Assembly: GCF_001403615.1 (NCBI RefSeq) | Contig: NZ_LN879457.1 | Span: 186,001-250,000, forward strand | Direction of reading: 5' to 3' | DNA length: 64,000 nt | DNA from: Desnuesiella massiliensis | GTDB taxonomy: Bacteria; Bacillota; Clostridia; Clostridiales; Clostridiaceae | Part shown: positions 1 to 8,314 of the stretch, in pieces | How the letters are laid out: each line of letters opens with the position of its first letter | Numbering within the stretch: the first letter of the stretch is position 1 | Notes under the pieces: generated by a model | What the model saw: the letters and a program-made list of their open reading frames with translations, nothing else | Databases searched by the model: none | What the model was told of the DNA's origin: nothing | Program-made: the position numbers and the translations under genes

Positions 1-2
1 CC

Positions 3-119
3 TATAATGAAGCAAATCAAATTATTAATGGCGTGGCAAAAGATGTTACATATCTATCAAATATGAGCTACAATGATTTGGAATTTTTTAGAGCTCAATT
101 GAATATAAATATCGATTGA
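3..119 (+). CDS. C-terminal end of an unidentified protein (partial)
   Basis: An open frame enters from the left edge and stops with TGA at 117-119, giving the last 38 residues of a protein that ends in LNINID. The piece is polar and shows no motif I recognise. Its ribosome binding site and start lie outside the window. Codon use matches the AT-rich neighbours, so it is probably real, but its function cannot be given. Confidence 0.45.
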   Translation, partial: YNEANQIINGVAKDVTYLSNMSYNDLEFFRAQLNINID

Positions 120-132
120 TAAGCACGATACG

Positions 133-222
133 AAGTTGATTCACTTAGTCATATTCAAATCAAGTGATGTAAGTCAAAAGTTATTTTAGTTTTGTAAATT
201 ATGATGAAGCAAATAGATAATC
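133..222. repeat. Divergent family A spacer repeat
   Basis: The spacer between the partial gene and the phosphotransferase gene contains TTTTGTAAATTATGATGAAG, the same tail as the family A repeats at 24225, 25441 and 39899. A short palindrome (TCACTT...AAGTGA) lies upstream of it. The 5' half differs from the other copies, so membership rests on the tail alone. Confidence 0.4.
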
Positions 223-248
223 TTAATGGATAGTAAGGGAGATATAAA

Positions 249-992
249 ATGAATTTAGATGTAAAAATTGGAACTGGTGCACAAGCAACGGTATACCTTT
301 ATGAGAATAATTCCATAAAGGTATTTAGACAGGGCTATGATAAAGCTTCTGTATTTTACGAAGCAATGATAACTTCATTAATAGAAAGTGCAGGGATCCC
401 TATTGCAAGGATACATGAGGTTCTAAATATTAATAATAATATTGCAATAAAAATGGATTATATTGAAGGAGTTACTTTACATGATTGTTTATTAGCAGAC
501 ATTGATAATATAAATAAATATATTGATATAATGGTGGATTTGCAAATGGAGATACATTCTAAAAATGTACAGTTACCTTCAAGCTTAAATAATAGACTCA
601 AAGAAAGAATAGTAGGAAATATGGAGATTGATGAGAGTAAGAAGTATAGACTATTAAAAATTCTAGAGAGGCTTCCAGAAGGAAACTCTATTTGTCATGG
701 AGATTTCCATGGATATAATATCATAAAGCATGATAATAAATATTATATTATTGATTGGATTGATGCGACTAATGGCTATGCAGATGCTGATGTCTGCCGT
801 ACATATATGTTGTATTTATTTCACTCTCCAGAATTGACAGAATTGTATTTAGAAACGTATTGCACTAAAGCTAATAAGCATAAAAAAGATGTTTTAGAAT
901 GGTTACCCGTAATAGCGGCGGCACGCCTCAGTGATAAAATTGAAGGAGAAAGGGAAAAGATATTTTCGTTGCTTGAAAATATGACGTATTAA
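249..992 (+). CDS. Aminoglycoside phosphotransferase (APH)-family kinase
   Basis: A 247-residue protein with the APH/choline-kinase fold signature. A glycine-rich nucleotide loop IGTGAQATVY lies at residues 7-16, the catalytic loop HGDFHGYNII at 150-159 (D152 as catalytic base, N157 for metal), and the metal-binding IDWID at 168-172. These residues are all present, so the enzyme should phosphorylate a small-molecule hydroxyl with ATP. The substrate cannot be read from sequence; family members act on aminoglycosides, homoserine, choline or sugars. A GGGAG ribosome binding site precedes the ATG. It is a single-gene unit following a family A-like spacer. Confidence 0.82.
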   Translation: MNLDVKIGTGAQATVYLYENNSIKVFRQGYDKASVFYEAMITSLIESAGIPIARIHEVLNINNNIAIKMDYIEGVTLHDCLLADIDNINKYIDIMVDLQMEIHSKNVQLPSSLNNRLKERIVGNMEIDESKKYRLLKILERLPEGNSICHGDFHGYNIIKHDNKYYIIDWIDATNGYADADVCRTYMLYLFHSPELTELYLETYCTKANKHKKDVLEWLPVIAAARLSDKIEGEREKIFSLLENMTY

Positions 993-1030
993 GCTCTCAG
1001 ATGAATATTAATAAATTGGAGGTATTTAGC

Positions 1031-1666
1031 ATGAGAAAACTTACATTAATATTGATATCTCTTCTACTTTGCTTGTCATTAGCAAGTTGTAAAAATAATA
1101 GTTTGACTACAGCAGGTTTAGATAGAAAGCCTAATGAGCAATCAATTAAAGAGGCTGTATCCAAATATTATTTAGCAAAGGAACCTAAAAATAAAGGCGA
1201 ACTGAAGATCTATAATATAAAGTCTCTTAATGATAAATATTTAGTATTAGCAGAAAAATATTCTGGCGACGGACATAGATTTACTAATCTATTATTAATT
1301 GATGAAAAATATAATACTATTGCATGGACAAGTGGAGAAACGCCTATCAGTATGTGCTTTAGCATTAATAAAGTTGACTATGATGGAAATACAATATTAT
1401 TTGGAACTTTCAATAATTCTAAATGGGATCCAAAGCAAGACAAGAAAATTCCAGTTGAAATTAATAAAATAGATATAAAATTTGATAATAATCAGAATAT
1501 CAAAGAAGATGTATCAATTGAAAATGGATATATAGTAGTTTCAAAGCCTATTTCAAAAGTTGAAGAATTCAACCTCTATAATGAAAAGAATGAATTGCAA
1601 AGTAGTTTAGAGGAATTGGGAAATATAAGTTCAGAAAGCCAATTTAATGAGTTAAAGGTTAAATAG
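1031..1666 (+). CDS. Predicted lipoprotein of unknown function
   Basis: The ATG at 1031 is preferred over one at 1001 because TTGGAGG lies just upstream of it. The 211-residue product begins with a lipoprotein signal peptide: MRKL, a hydrophobic stretch, then the lipobox LASC with Cys near residue 19. The mature part is hydrophilic and acidic/lysine-rich with no motif I recognise. It is probably anchored on the outer face of the membrane. Its 3' end (1440-1676) is duplicated at 2891-3127, on the far side of the next gene. Confidence 0.75.
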   Translation: MRKLTLILISLLLCLSLASCKNNSLTTAGLDRKPNEQSIKEAVSKYYLAKEPKNKGELKIYNIKSLNDKYLVLAEKYSGDGHRFTNLLLIDEKYNTIAWTSGETPISMCFSINKVDYDGNTILFGTFNNSKWDPKQDKKIPVEINKIDIKFDNNQNIKEDVSIENGYIVVSKPISKVEEFNLYNEKNELQSSLEELGNISSESQFNELKVK

Positions 1667-1676
1667 AAAGCATTAC
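1440..1676. repeat. 237-bp direct repeat, left copy (lipoprotein 3' end)
   Basis: This segment codes for the last ~75 residues of the lipoprotein plus about 13 bases of downstream sequence. It recurs in the same orientation and with the same length at 2891-3127, with a few percent of substitutions. Both copies begin at ACAAGAAAATTCC and end at AAAGCATTAC. The pair brackets the SUFU-like gene. Confidence 0.9.
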
Positions 1677-1754
1677 TACTAAAAATAATTTTTTCGCAGA
1701 TAGAAGCATAGACATGTGCGCAAAAAGTTTAATAAAGAGCGGGAGGAATTAAAT

Positions 1755-2879
1755 ATGGGAATAAAAGATTCATTGAGCAAGAAGAAAGATATAGAACCAA
1801 GAATATTGATAGAATCAAATTCTCCTAATTGTGATATTCAAGCGGTTATTGAAGAAGATAATAGATGTGTATATTTTTATCTATTTGGACAACCTAAATA
1901 TCAAGAAAAATTTATGAACATATGTTGGGTTAGAAACTACGAAAAAGCTCCAAAAGAAACGGATGTTCAGGCCATGAGAGACGGTAAAGCTCCAATGCTA
2001 CCTTATGATTATTGTGCTCATCCAAATGGTGCTGAAAGATTAGACCCATCTAAGCTTGAAATAGTCTGGTTTGAGGAAGGTGATGGAGCTGCATTATTAT
2101 ATGACAAAGAAATTTTAAGTGTTATCCCAGGTTGGTCAAATCCTCAATGTCCTGGTTATTCAAAAGATTGTATAAAGGTCTCTGAATTTGCTTGGCCACT
2201 AGGAAGTCCTTCTGAAAATGTTTTATTTGAAAGAGTAAGAAAATCAAAAGAATTTTGGGACAATTGGAACGAAGATTCCTGGGAGAAAGTTCAAACAGCA
2301 TACCTTCAGGCTATTGAAAGAAGCTTAGGAAAGTATGATAAATATTATGCTATTGATGGAGGACATTGGCCTCCAAAAGCAATGGTAACAATTAATAAAG
2401 ATAACCTAACGTATATAATCACTTTAGGTGTGTCATTAATACCACAACCCAAGGTTGAAATGTATTATGAGGAACCAGAACAATATAGACGTTTTGAGCT
2501 AGGTTTTGCAATGAAAACGGAACTGTTCAATAAAAATAAAAATGGTATTCTAGCTTACGTAAGCGGTCAAACTTCTCTTCCTTGGGATTGTCAAACATGG
2601 TTAGGTCATGGACATACTATACCTTGTGATCAGATATGGCCGGATTCTAGAGAATTTCCTTTCATTTTATTATTGAGTGACAACGAAGTTAATAATGTGC
2701 CCACTGTAAATTTTCCACTAAATAAAGAGGATGTAATTAATCTTTTATGGATGGTGCCTATAACAAGTGAGGAAAGAATGTTTGCAGAAGATAAGGGCAG
2801 TGAAGCTTTAATAGAGAAGTACTCAAGAAATAGAGAGGATTTATGGGTTTTCAAAGGAAATAGTAAGTTTAATATTTAG
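1755..2879 (+). CDS. Suppressor-of-fused (SUFU)-domain protein
   Basis: The ATG at 1755 follows GGGAGGAATTAAAT, a good ribosome binding site, so the 374-residue form is preferred over one starting at 1716. The C-terminal half resembles bacterial SUFU-domain proteins: a beta-rich region around YIITLGVSLIPQP, then FELGFAMKTE, and near the end LLWMVPITSEERMFA, which matches the family's characteristic LLPI..EE segment. Bacterial SUFU proteins are small cytosolic proteins often found as immunity factors beside polymorphic toxins; no toxin is visible here. The gene lies exactly between two 237-bp direct repeats, which suggests it was inserted or amplified with them. The call rests on remembered family pattern only. 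Confidence 0.6.
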   Translation: MGIKDSLSKKKDIEPRILIESNSPNCDIQAVIEEDNRCVYFYLFGQPKYQEKFMNICWVRNYEKAPKETDVQAMRDGKAPMLPYDYCAHPNGAERLDPSKLEIVWFEEGDGAALLYDKEILSVIPGWSNPQCPGYSKDCIKVSEFAWPLGSPSENVLFERVRKSKEFWDNWNEDSWEKVQTAYLQAIERSLGKYDKYYAIDGGHWPPKAMVTINKDNLTYIITLGVSLIPQPKVEMYYEEPEQYRRFELGFAMKTELFNKNKNGILAYVSGQTSLPWDCQTWLGHGHTIPCDQIWPDSREFPFILLLSDNEVNNVPTVNFPLNKEDVINLLWMVPITSEERMFAEDKGSEALIEKYSRNREDLWVFKGNSKFNI

Positions 2880-2890
2880 GAGAGTTTTAC

Positions 2891-3127
2891 ACAAGAAAAT
2901 TCCCATTGAAATTAATAAAATGGACATAAAGTTTGATAATAATCAGAATATAAAAGAAGAAGTATCAATTGAAAATGGATATATAGTAGTTTCAAAGCTT
3001 ATTTCAAAAGTTGAAGAATTTAACCTCTATAACGAAAAGAATGAATTACAATGTAGTTTAGAGGAATTGGGAGATATAGCTTCAGAAAGCCAATTTAATG
3101 AATTAAAGGTTAAATAGAAAGCATTAC
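2891..3127. repeat. 237-bp direct repeat, right copy
   Basis: Same-orientation, same-length copy of 1440-1676. It lacks the lipoprotein's promoter, ribosome binding site, signal peptide and N-terminal half, so only a fragment of the gene is present. Confidence 0.9.
2920..3117 (+). pseudogene. 3' fragment of the lipoprotein gene
   Basis: An in-frame remnant of 65 codons (beginning MDIKFDNNQN, ending FNELKVK) that is nearly identical to the C terminus of the lipoprotein at 1031-1666. No ribosome binding site precedes the internal Met and there is no signal peptide, so it is unlikely to be made as a functional protein. Confidence 0.8.
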
Positions 3128-3145
3128 CATAAGAAAGGTGGAATA

Positions 3146-3679
3146 ATGATGTTAAAAAGATGTATTATGATTTTCCCGAAATTCGAGAATGGACAAATAA
3201 TAGATAGAATTAGAGAGTGCTATGATCCTCTTGCTAGACATGTAAGACCACATATAACACTTGTTTTTCCCTTTGATAGCAATATAAAAACTGATGAATT
3301 GAAAGAGCATATTTCATCTGTTTTAGCTGAGATTAATCCCTTTGAAATCACTCTTAAGGGAATTACACCGATGAATTCTTTTAGGAAATATTTATTTCTT
3401 AATATACAAAAGGGAAATGATGAAATTGTTGAACTGCACAAAAGGTTATATACAGGCATTTTGCAAGATTATTATCCAAAATGGCTAAAGGGAAAGACTT
3501 TTTTGCCACATATGACTGTTGGAAGCCTCCATAATGAAGAAGAATTTGAAAAGGCAATTAATGAAACTAGAAATACTGAGGATACTTTTAAATCTACTGT
3601 TAATGAAATTAGTGTAGAAATCATTGATGAAAATGAAGACTCAATTATAGAACTTAATATTCCTTTTACCAGAGGATAG
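3146..3679 (+). CDS. 2'-5' RNA ligase / 2H phosphoesterase family protein
   Basis: A 177-residue protein with the two H-x-T/S motifs that define the 2H phosphoesterase superfamily: HIT at residues 36-38 in RPHITLVFPF and HMT at 122-124 in LPHMTVGSL. The spacing fits the LigT/CPDase-like fold with two histidines in one cleft. Relatives cleave 2',3'-cyclic phosphates or 2'-5' linkages in RNA; the true substrate is unknown. AAAGGTGG precedes the ATG. The last codons (ACC AGA GGA TAG) lie in a segment also shared with the GNAT gene at 11564, so the end of the gene abuts a recombined fragment. Confidence 0.8.
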   Translation: MMLKRCIMIFPKFENGQIIDRIRECYDPLARHVRPHITLVFPFDSNIKTDELKEHISSVLAEINPFEITLKGITPMNSFRKYLFLNIQKGNDEIVELHKRLYTGILQDYYPKWLKGKTFLPHMTVGSLHNEEEFEKAINETRNTEDTFKSTVNEISVEIIDENEDSIIELNIPFTRG

Positions 3680-3757
3680 AGTTCCTTCTGATATATTTTC
3701 CTTGTGCATAATGGAGACAATAGAATTTTAGGAGCTATAGATATTAGATATGCTCTT
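3669..3757 (+). pseudogene. Fragment of a GNAT acetyltransferase gene
   Basis: About 85 bp closely matches an internal part of the GNAT gene at 11564-12085 (around 11748-11830, coding VPSDIFFLVHNGDNRIL). Neither end of the gene is present and there is no start. It is a scrap left by recombination, fused to the end of the 2H phosphoesterase gene. Confidence 0.75.
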
Positions 3758-3800
3758 TACCTTTAGTTTAATACTAGAATTAAGCAGCTTATACTATAAA

Positions 3801-3836
3801 AAATATTACTGGAAAGCAAAATTTCCAGTAATATTT
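3801..3836. terminator. Bidirectional intrinsic terminator candidate
   Basis: A perfect 15-bp stem, AAATATTACTGGAAA against its reverse complement with a 6-nt loop (GCAAAA), flanked on both sides by A/T runs. It lies between the plus-strand genes on the left and the end of the minus-strand RiPP operon on the right, which suits a two-way terminator. Confidence 0.75.
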
Positions 3837-3962
3837 AAAAATAAATTATTAATTACACAAAATTATCTAGTCTCTCTGAGATTATTATTTGAATAATTTA
3901 ATTCAATTATATTTGATTAATTATAATCAGGGAACTAATAAAGTAAATTTAATTACTTTCTA

Positions 3963-4253
3963 TCATTTTTCGATTTTAATAATTATATTTTTTGATAATA
4001 GATTATTTATAAAAGAATTCATATCATCTAATATTAGATCACTTTGAATATTGAAAGCTTTGGATACAATGGTAAGCAATTCTTTAAAATTTTTTTTAGA
4101 TAACAAATTTTCAATTATTAATTCACCTGTTGAGTTAAGTAAAATTAATTCAGAATTAGTATTAGCTGAATTTTTTTCAGTTAATACTAATTGGTTTTGA
4201 AGTCTTCTCAACTCATAGTCTGGATTTAGAATATATTGTGTATCTTTAATCAT
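3963..4253 (-). CDS. PqqD-like RiPP recognition element (RRE) protein
   Basis: A 96-residue protein with the size and pattern of PqqD-family peptide chaperones: an N-terminal beta section (DYELRRLQNQLVLTE), a middle segment LILLNSTGELIIENLL typical of PqqD folds (..LN.TG..I...L), and a helical C terminus. Such proteins bind the leader of a ribosomal peptide precursor and present it to the radical SAM enzyme. It is the last gene of the minus-strand operon, 15 bp after the ABC exporter. This supports a stand-alone RRE for the peptide encoded at 7252-7365. Confidence 0.78.
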   Translation of the reverse strand: MIKDTQYILNPDYELRRLQNQLVLTEKNSANTNSELILLNSTGELIIENLLSKKNFKELLTIVSKAFNIQSDLILDDMNSFINNLLSKNIIIKIEK

Positions 4254-4268
4254 TATACCAAGCCCTTT

Positions 4269-6011
4269 CTAATAATTTTGTTGATTAACATATAAATTGT
4301 AATATTTGCCTTTTAGCGCCATTAACTCATTATGATTACCACTTTCAATAACTAATCCATTATCTAGAACGTAAATTTTATCGGCATTTTTTATTGTTGA
4401 TAATTTATGAGCAATTATAATAATTGTTTTATTTTTAGCAAGTTCTCTTAGTTTATTATGAATTTTATTTTCTGTAATTGAATCTAAAGAAGCTGTATAC
4501 TCATCTAATATTAATACATCGCTTTCTTTTAATAATTCACGAATGATAGAGAGTCTTTGTTTTTCTCCACCTGAAAGGTTACTGGAATCTTCATTTATCA
4601 TTGTATCTAGCCCATTATGTAAACTTGAAATTAAATAATCCAAAGATAATTCACTTAAATAATTAGTAAGCAAATCTTTTGAAATAGAATTAGTAGAACT
4701 ATAAATTAAATTTTCATATAAGGATCGATTGAATAAAAATGCATGTTGATCAACATAGCTTATAGATTTGCGTAAAGCTTTTGTATCAATAAGATTTATA
4801 TTAATACCATTGATATAAATTGATCCATTTGATGGTCTAAATAATTTTAACAAGAGCTTTATAATGGACGTTTTACCAGAACCGCTTTGACCGACAAATG
4901 CAACAAATTGATTTTTTTCTATTTTAAAGTTTAATTTGTGTAAAATATTTATATTGTCTTCATAGTGAAATGAAATATCTTTAAATTCAATTGTATTTAT
5001 GTGACTAATAGGGGTTACTTTACTATAATTTAGATTATTTTCTTCTGGTTGAATATTAATAATTTCATATAAGCGTTCCGCTGAAGCCTTTGAAATTTTA
5101 AAAAGAGGGATTAGGTTCATTGCAGGAGTAAAAGCTTGAGATAATTTGTTAAAATAAATAAGAAATAAAGTTATTGTTCCAACTGTTATCGAATTAGTAT
5201 ATAACAAAAATACTCCAATAATTACAATAATAGGGGTGCTTATGTTTTTCAGAAAATTAGAGCTAATATTTCTTACTATATTTATAGTATCTCTTTTATC
5301 TAATGCAGCAAAATATTGTTTTAGAAATTGATGATTACGCTTCATTTCAGAAGATACTTTAGCAGATATTTTGATGAGTTTTATTCCTTGAAATGAATTA
5401 GTTAATTCTTTCTTTACTATAGCAGATGCTTCATTATGACTTTTATATAATTTTTTTAATGGAAAAGAAAAACTGATAATGATATCAGATATTATTAAAA
5501 TCAAGGAAATTATAGCTAACCAAAAACTATATTTAAACATTATTATTAAGATTACTATAAACTGTAAAATACTAAATAATCCTTCAATGACGTTAGATAT
5601 CATTAACCCTTCAATACCAAACACATCATCAAATTGTCTAGACACTATGTAAGCTGGTGAATTCTGCTGAAAATATGACATGGGAAGTTTTAAAATGTGA
5701 TTAAATAGATGTTTCTGAATATCGCCAAAGACCATAATTTTGAACTTTAAACTTAAATATTGAAACGTATATTTACTAATATATTTAGTAATGAACATAG
5801 CTATCCATATAATACCTAAAAATAAAACTTGGTTTGTATAAGAGCTATTAAGAGATTTATCAATTAAGGCTTTGGCGAATTGTGGCTCCAATATGTTAAA
5901 AAATATATTTATTCCGGTAAACAATATAAATGCTAATATATATTGCTTCTTATTTAACATAAATGAATATACAAATTTAGTAGAATTATCAATATTAAAC
6001 TTTTTAAACAT
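4269..6011 (-). CDS. ABC exporter, fused membrane and ATPase domains
   Basis: A 580-residue half-transporter. Several membrane spans occupy residues ~20-300; the ATPase domain follows with Walker A GQSGSGKT (374-381), signature LSGGE (479-483), Walker B DVLILDE (498-504) and H-loop His535. There is no N-terminal C39 peptidase domain, so leader removal must be done by another protein. The gene starts 4 bp after the SPASM radical SAM gene and should be cotranscribed with it. By position it is the likely exporter, and possibly self-protection pump, for the modified peptide. Confidence 0.9.
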   Translation of the reverse strand: MFKKFNIDNSTKFVYSFMLNKKQYILAFILFTGINIFFNILEPQFAKALIDKSLNSSYTNQVLFLGIIWIAMFITKYISKYTFQYLSLKFKIMVFGDIQKHLFNHILKLPMSYFQQNSPAYIVSRQFDDVFGIEGLMISNVIEGLFSILQFIVILIIMFKYSFWLAIISLILIISDIIISFSFPLKKLYKSHNEASAIVKKELTNSFQGIKLIKISAKVSSEMKRNHQFLKQYFAALDKRDTINIVRNISSNFLKNISTPIIVIIGVFLLYTNSITVGTITLFLIYFNKLSQAFTPAMNLIPLFKISKASAERLYEIINIQPEENNLNYSKVTPISHINTIEFKDISFHYEDNINILHKLNFKIEKNQFVAFVGQSGSGKTSIIKLLLKLFRPSNGSIYINGININLIDTKALRKSISYVDQHAFLFNRSLYENLIYSSTNSISKDLLTNYLSELSLDYLISSLHNGLDTMINEDSSNLSGGEKQRLSIIRELLKESDVLILDEYTASLDSITENKIHNKLRELAKNKTIIIIAHKLSTIKNADKIYVLDNGLVIESGNHNELMALKGKYYNLYVNQQNY

Positions 6012-6015
6012 ATAA

Positions 6016-7044
6016 CTATCCTTCTAAAAGAATTTTTCGGGTTTCATTAGCAAAATAACATTCATTTTTTGGAGGTATAGATATATCGCCATATTCATTT
6101 TTGAATACGGGAGCACATAATCCACAGAATCCCTTATTAGTGCAATTACTGCAGTATGTTCTAATTTCAATTTGAGATTTACGTTCTTTTAAAATTTTAC
6201 TCCAGCAATATTCAAAGGAGTAATTTAATAGTGAAAATTTATTTCCATCATTTAAATTACATAAATAGAGATAACCTTCAGGATTTATATATGCATTTGT
6301 TAATCCTGCATTACATTTCTTGATTCCATTATTCCACGTTATGCTAGGATTCTTTAAAAGATTTCTATAAGCATTATGTTCTTCTTCTGACTGTACGTTT
6401 ATCAATTCCTTAGGAGAAAGTTGTAAATTTTTAGGACAAGAGTTCCCATCAACATAACATCTTATTTTACCAAAAATATGAAAGTGTATTTCATTTTCTT
6501 TGGCAAAGTTGCGCATTGATTGTATATCAGTTTTATTTATGGTATTAGCTATTGCTTGTATTCTTATATTTATATTATGCTTTTTTAATTCAAGAATTGA
6601 ACTACTAACTAAATTAAATCCATTTTTTACTTTAGTAAAATCTTCATAAGTTTTATTATTAGAACCATATAATGTTATTGCCATAGATTCAGGCTTAGAC
6701 TTAGATAAAGTATCTATAATTTTATGTGTTATTAGGCTTCCATTAGAAACTATAGTTATTTTGAAATTTTTATTATATGCATATGTATATATATCTAAAA
6801 AGTCTTTTCTTGTAAAAACTTCACCACCTGTAAATACAAGATATATACATCCATTTTCTTTAAGTATATCTATAATTTTAAACCATTCTTGAGTAGATAA
6901 TTCTTTAAATTGATTTTTTATAGGTGTTTGATAGCAATGAATACATTTGAAATTACAATTGTGAGTTAGTTGTATACTAGTTCTTATTGGTATTCTATTA
7001 TTTATTAAGTTATTATTAAAATTATTTACTAATTTACTATGCAT
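6016..7044 (-). CDS. Radical SAM/SPASM peptide-modifying enzyme
   Basis: A 342-residue protein. The radical SAM cluster motif C30-x3-C34-x2-C37 sits in LTHNCNFKCIHCYQ, followed by GGE at 73-75 for SAM binding. The C-terminal SPASM domain carries Cys at 244, 262, 298, 301, 307, 310 and 329, enough for two auxiliary iron-sulfur clusters. Family members install thioether, carbon-carbon or related crosslinks in ribosomal peptides. AAGGAG precedes the ATG. It follows the precursor gene by 207 bp and is in the same orientation, so this peptide is the probable substrate. The kind of crosslink cannot be told. Confidence 0.88.
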   Translation of the reverse strand: MHSKLVNNFNNNLINNRIPIRTSIQLTHNCNFKCIHCYQTPIKNQFKELSTQEWFKIIDILKENGCIYLVFTGGEVFTRKDFLDIYTYAYNKNFKITIVSNGSLITHKIIDTLSKSKPESMAITLYGSNNKTYEDFTKVKNGFNLVSSSILELKKHNINIRIQAIANTINKTDIQSMRNFAKENEIHFHIFGKIRCYVDGNSCPKNLQLSPKELINVQSEEEHNAYRNLLKNPSITWNNGIKKCNAGLTNAYINPEGYLYLCNLNDGNKFSLLNYSFEYCWSKILKERKSQIEIRTYCSNCTNKGFCGLCAPVFKNEYGDISIPPKNECYFANETRKILLEG

Positions 7045-7183
7045 GTTAATACTCCTTATAGCTAATTTTTATATAAATAAGAAATGCCCTTAAACTTTAA
7101 GATTGTTATTTATATCTTTAAAGAAAAACTGCTATAGGATTTCTATATCAGAACTTTAAAGTATCTAACACTTCGAATGATGA

Positions 7184-7200
7184 CTTATTAAGATAAGTGG
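7184..7200. other. Small hairpin between RiPP precursor and maturase genes
   Basis: The 207-bp gap between the precursor stop (7252) and the SPASM gene start (7044) holds a 6-bp stem with a 4-nt loop (ACTTAT CTTA ATAAGT on the minus strand). It has no T-run. Such hairpins often reduce read-through so that precursor exceeds maturase, but this is inference. No second peptide gene was seen in the gap. Confidence 0.35.
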
Positions 7201-7251
7201 TACATATATAAGTTAAAAATTGAGGTGCAACCCTATATTGTATATTATTCA

Positions 7252-7365
7252 TTAATATGGAGGTCTTTCATCCATATATGGATTAGCATCATCAGCAGAG
7301 CAAGAACATCCTGCAGCTACTACACCTATTTTTATGATTTCAAATTCAGGTTTTTCATAAGCCAT
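7252..7365 (-). CDS. RiPP precursor peptide, 37 residues
   Basis: A short gene with a very strong ribosome binding site (AGGAGGTG, 8 nt before ATG). The leader begins MAYEKPEFEII and contains Y-x-x-P, a feature of many leaders read by RRE domains. A likely core follows the VVAAG stretch: CSCSADDANPYMDERPPY. The two Cys are residues 20 and 22; Asp are at 25 and 26, and C22-x3-D26 has the spacing of Cys-Asp thioether motifs. The peptide lies between two radical SAM genes and is followed by an exporter and a PqqD-like protein, all on the same strand. It belongs to no family I can name. Confidence 0.85.
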   Translation of the reverse strand: MAYEKPEFEIIKIGVVAAGCSCSADDANPYMDERPPY

Positions 7366-7429
7366 AATTAACACCTCCTATCTTTTATAAAATTATTTAA
7401 AAGAGCATTTCTTATTTAAAAGCTATTAT

Positions 7430-8314
7430 TTAACTATTCATAAAATGAATACATAATTCACAAGAAGAACTTATTTTTCGCGAACTAAATAATTCTTTAT
7501 AATTAGAAACTAAATTAATCAAATTAGAATTTTTCAAAGCTTTAATTTTCTCATTGCAGTATAAATTTAAGTTAATTTTTTCAATTGTATCAAATTGTAT
7601 ATTGCCTAAATAGAAATTATTATCGTCTAAAGTGAAAGCAGGTCCACAACATGCATAAACATCTCCTGTATAAGTAATAATAGGAGATCCTATTTGATTA
7701 CATTTGTATTTTTCAATGAAAGATATATCTTGAACAGTATCTATACAATTTTTTTTAGCTTCTCCAAAACTTGATATGAACTTAAGCCTAAGATTTTCAG
7801 TACTTAAAATTGTTCTATTTATTTCACTTATTGTATTAAATTCATCTAACAATTTATCAAAACAAACAGTTACAATAACATCTAATCCTTTATTTTGAGC
7901 ATCAGTTATACAAGAAGTAATAGTTTTCAAATCAATAAACTCTTGATGATAAGAATCAGTGCTTATTTCTAATCTGCGTACACCATGTTTTTTTAAATCG
8001 TCTATAATCATTAGCCTTTCTTCGGTTATTTTTGCCCAATAAGCATTAGTACATATAGAAAAATATATGTTGTTCTTTTGAGAAACGTCTTTAATATAAT
8101 TTTTAAATTGATTCCAAAATAACATAGGCTCTCCGCCGCTTATTGATATTTTTTGAATCTTATTAGTGACACAGAAATTTAATGATTTTTCGAATAAAAG
8201 TTCGTCCATAGTTTTTTTTCCATTAAAAAGAGGACTGACAAAACAATGTTTGCATTTAAAATTACATATGTTTGTATAAAATAAAGTAGCTTTATTTATT
8301 TTAAAATAATTCAT
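7430..8314 (-). CDS. Radical SAM enzyme, first gene of the RiPP operon
   Basis: The ATG at 8314 is chosen because AAAAGGA lies 9 nt before it; an upstream in-frame TTG would overlap that site. The 294-residue product has C17-x3-C21-x2-C24 (NICNFKCKHCF), then ISGGEP (SAM binding), a late CC pair in DVYACCGP and CELC near the C terminus, so at least one further cluster is possible. It differs clearly from the SPASM enzyme at 6016. Two radical SAM enzymes imply two modifications, or one working with a partner. It lies just upstream of the precursor gene and should open the operon. Confidence 0.85.
   Translation of the reverse strand: MNYFKINKATLFYTNICNFKCKHCFVSPLFNGKKTMDELLFEKSLNFCVTNKIQKISISGGEPMLFWNQFKNYIKDVSQKNNIYFSICTNAYWAKITEERLMIIDDLKKHGVRRLEISTDSYHQEFIDLKTITSCITDAQNKGLDVIVTVCFDKLLDEFNTISEINRTILSTENLRLKFISSFGEAKKNCIDTVQDISFIEKYKCNQIGSPIITYTGDVYACCGPAFTLDDNNFYLGNIQFDTIEKINLNLYCNEKIKALKNSNLINLVSNYKELFSSRKISSSCELCIHFMNS

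Noticed and set aside
7045..7251. Second precursor peptide between 7045 and 7251
   Set aside because: No frame with a ribosome binding site and a Cys-containing or leader-like product was found on either strand.
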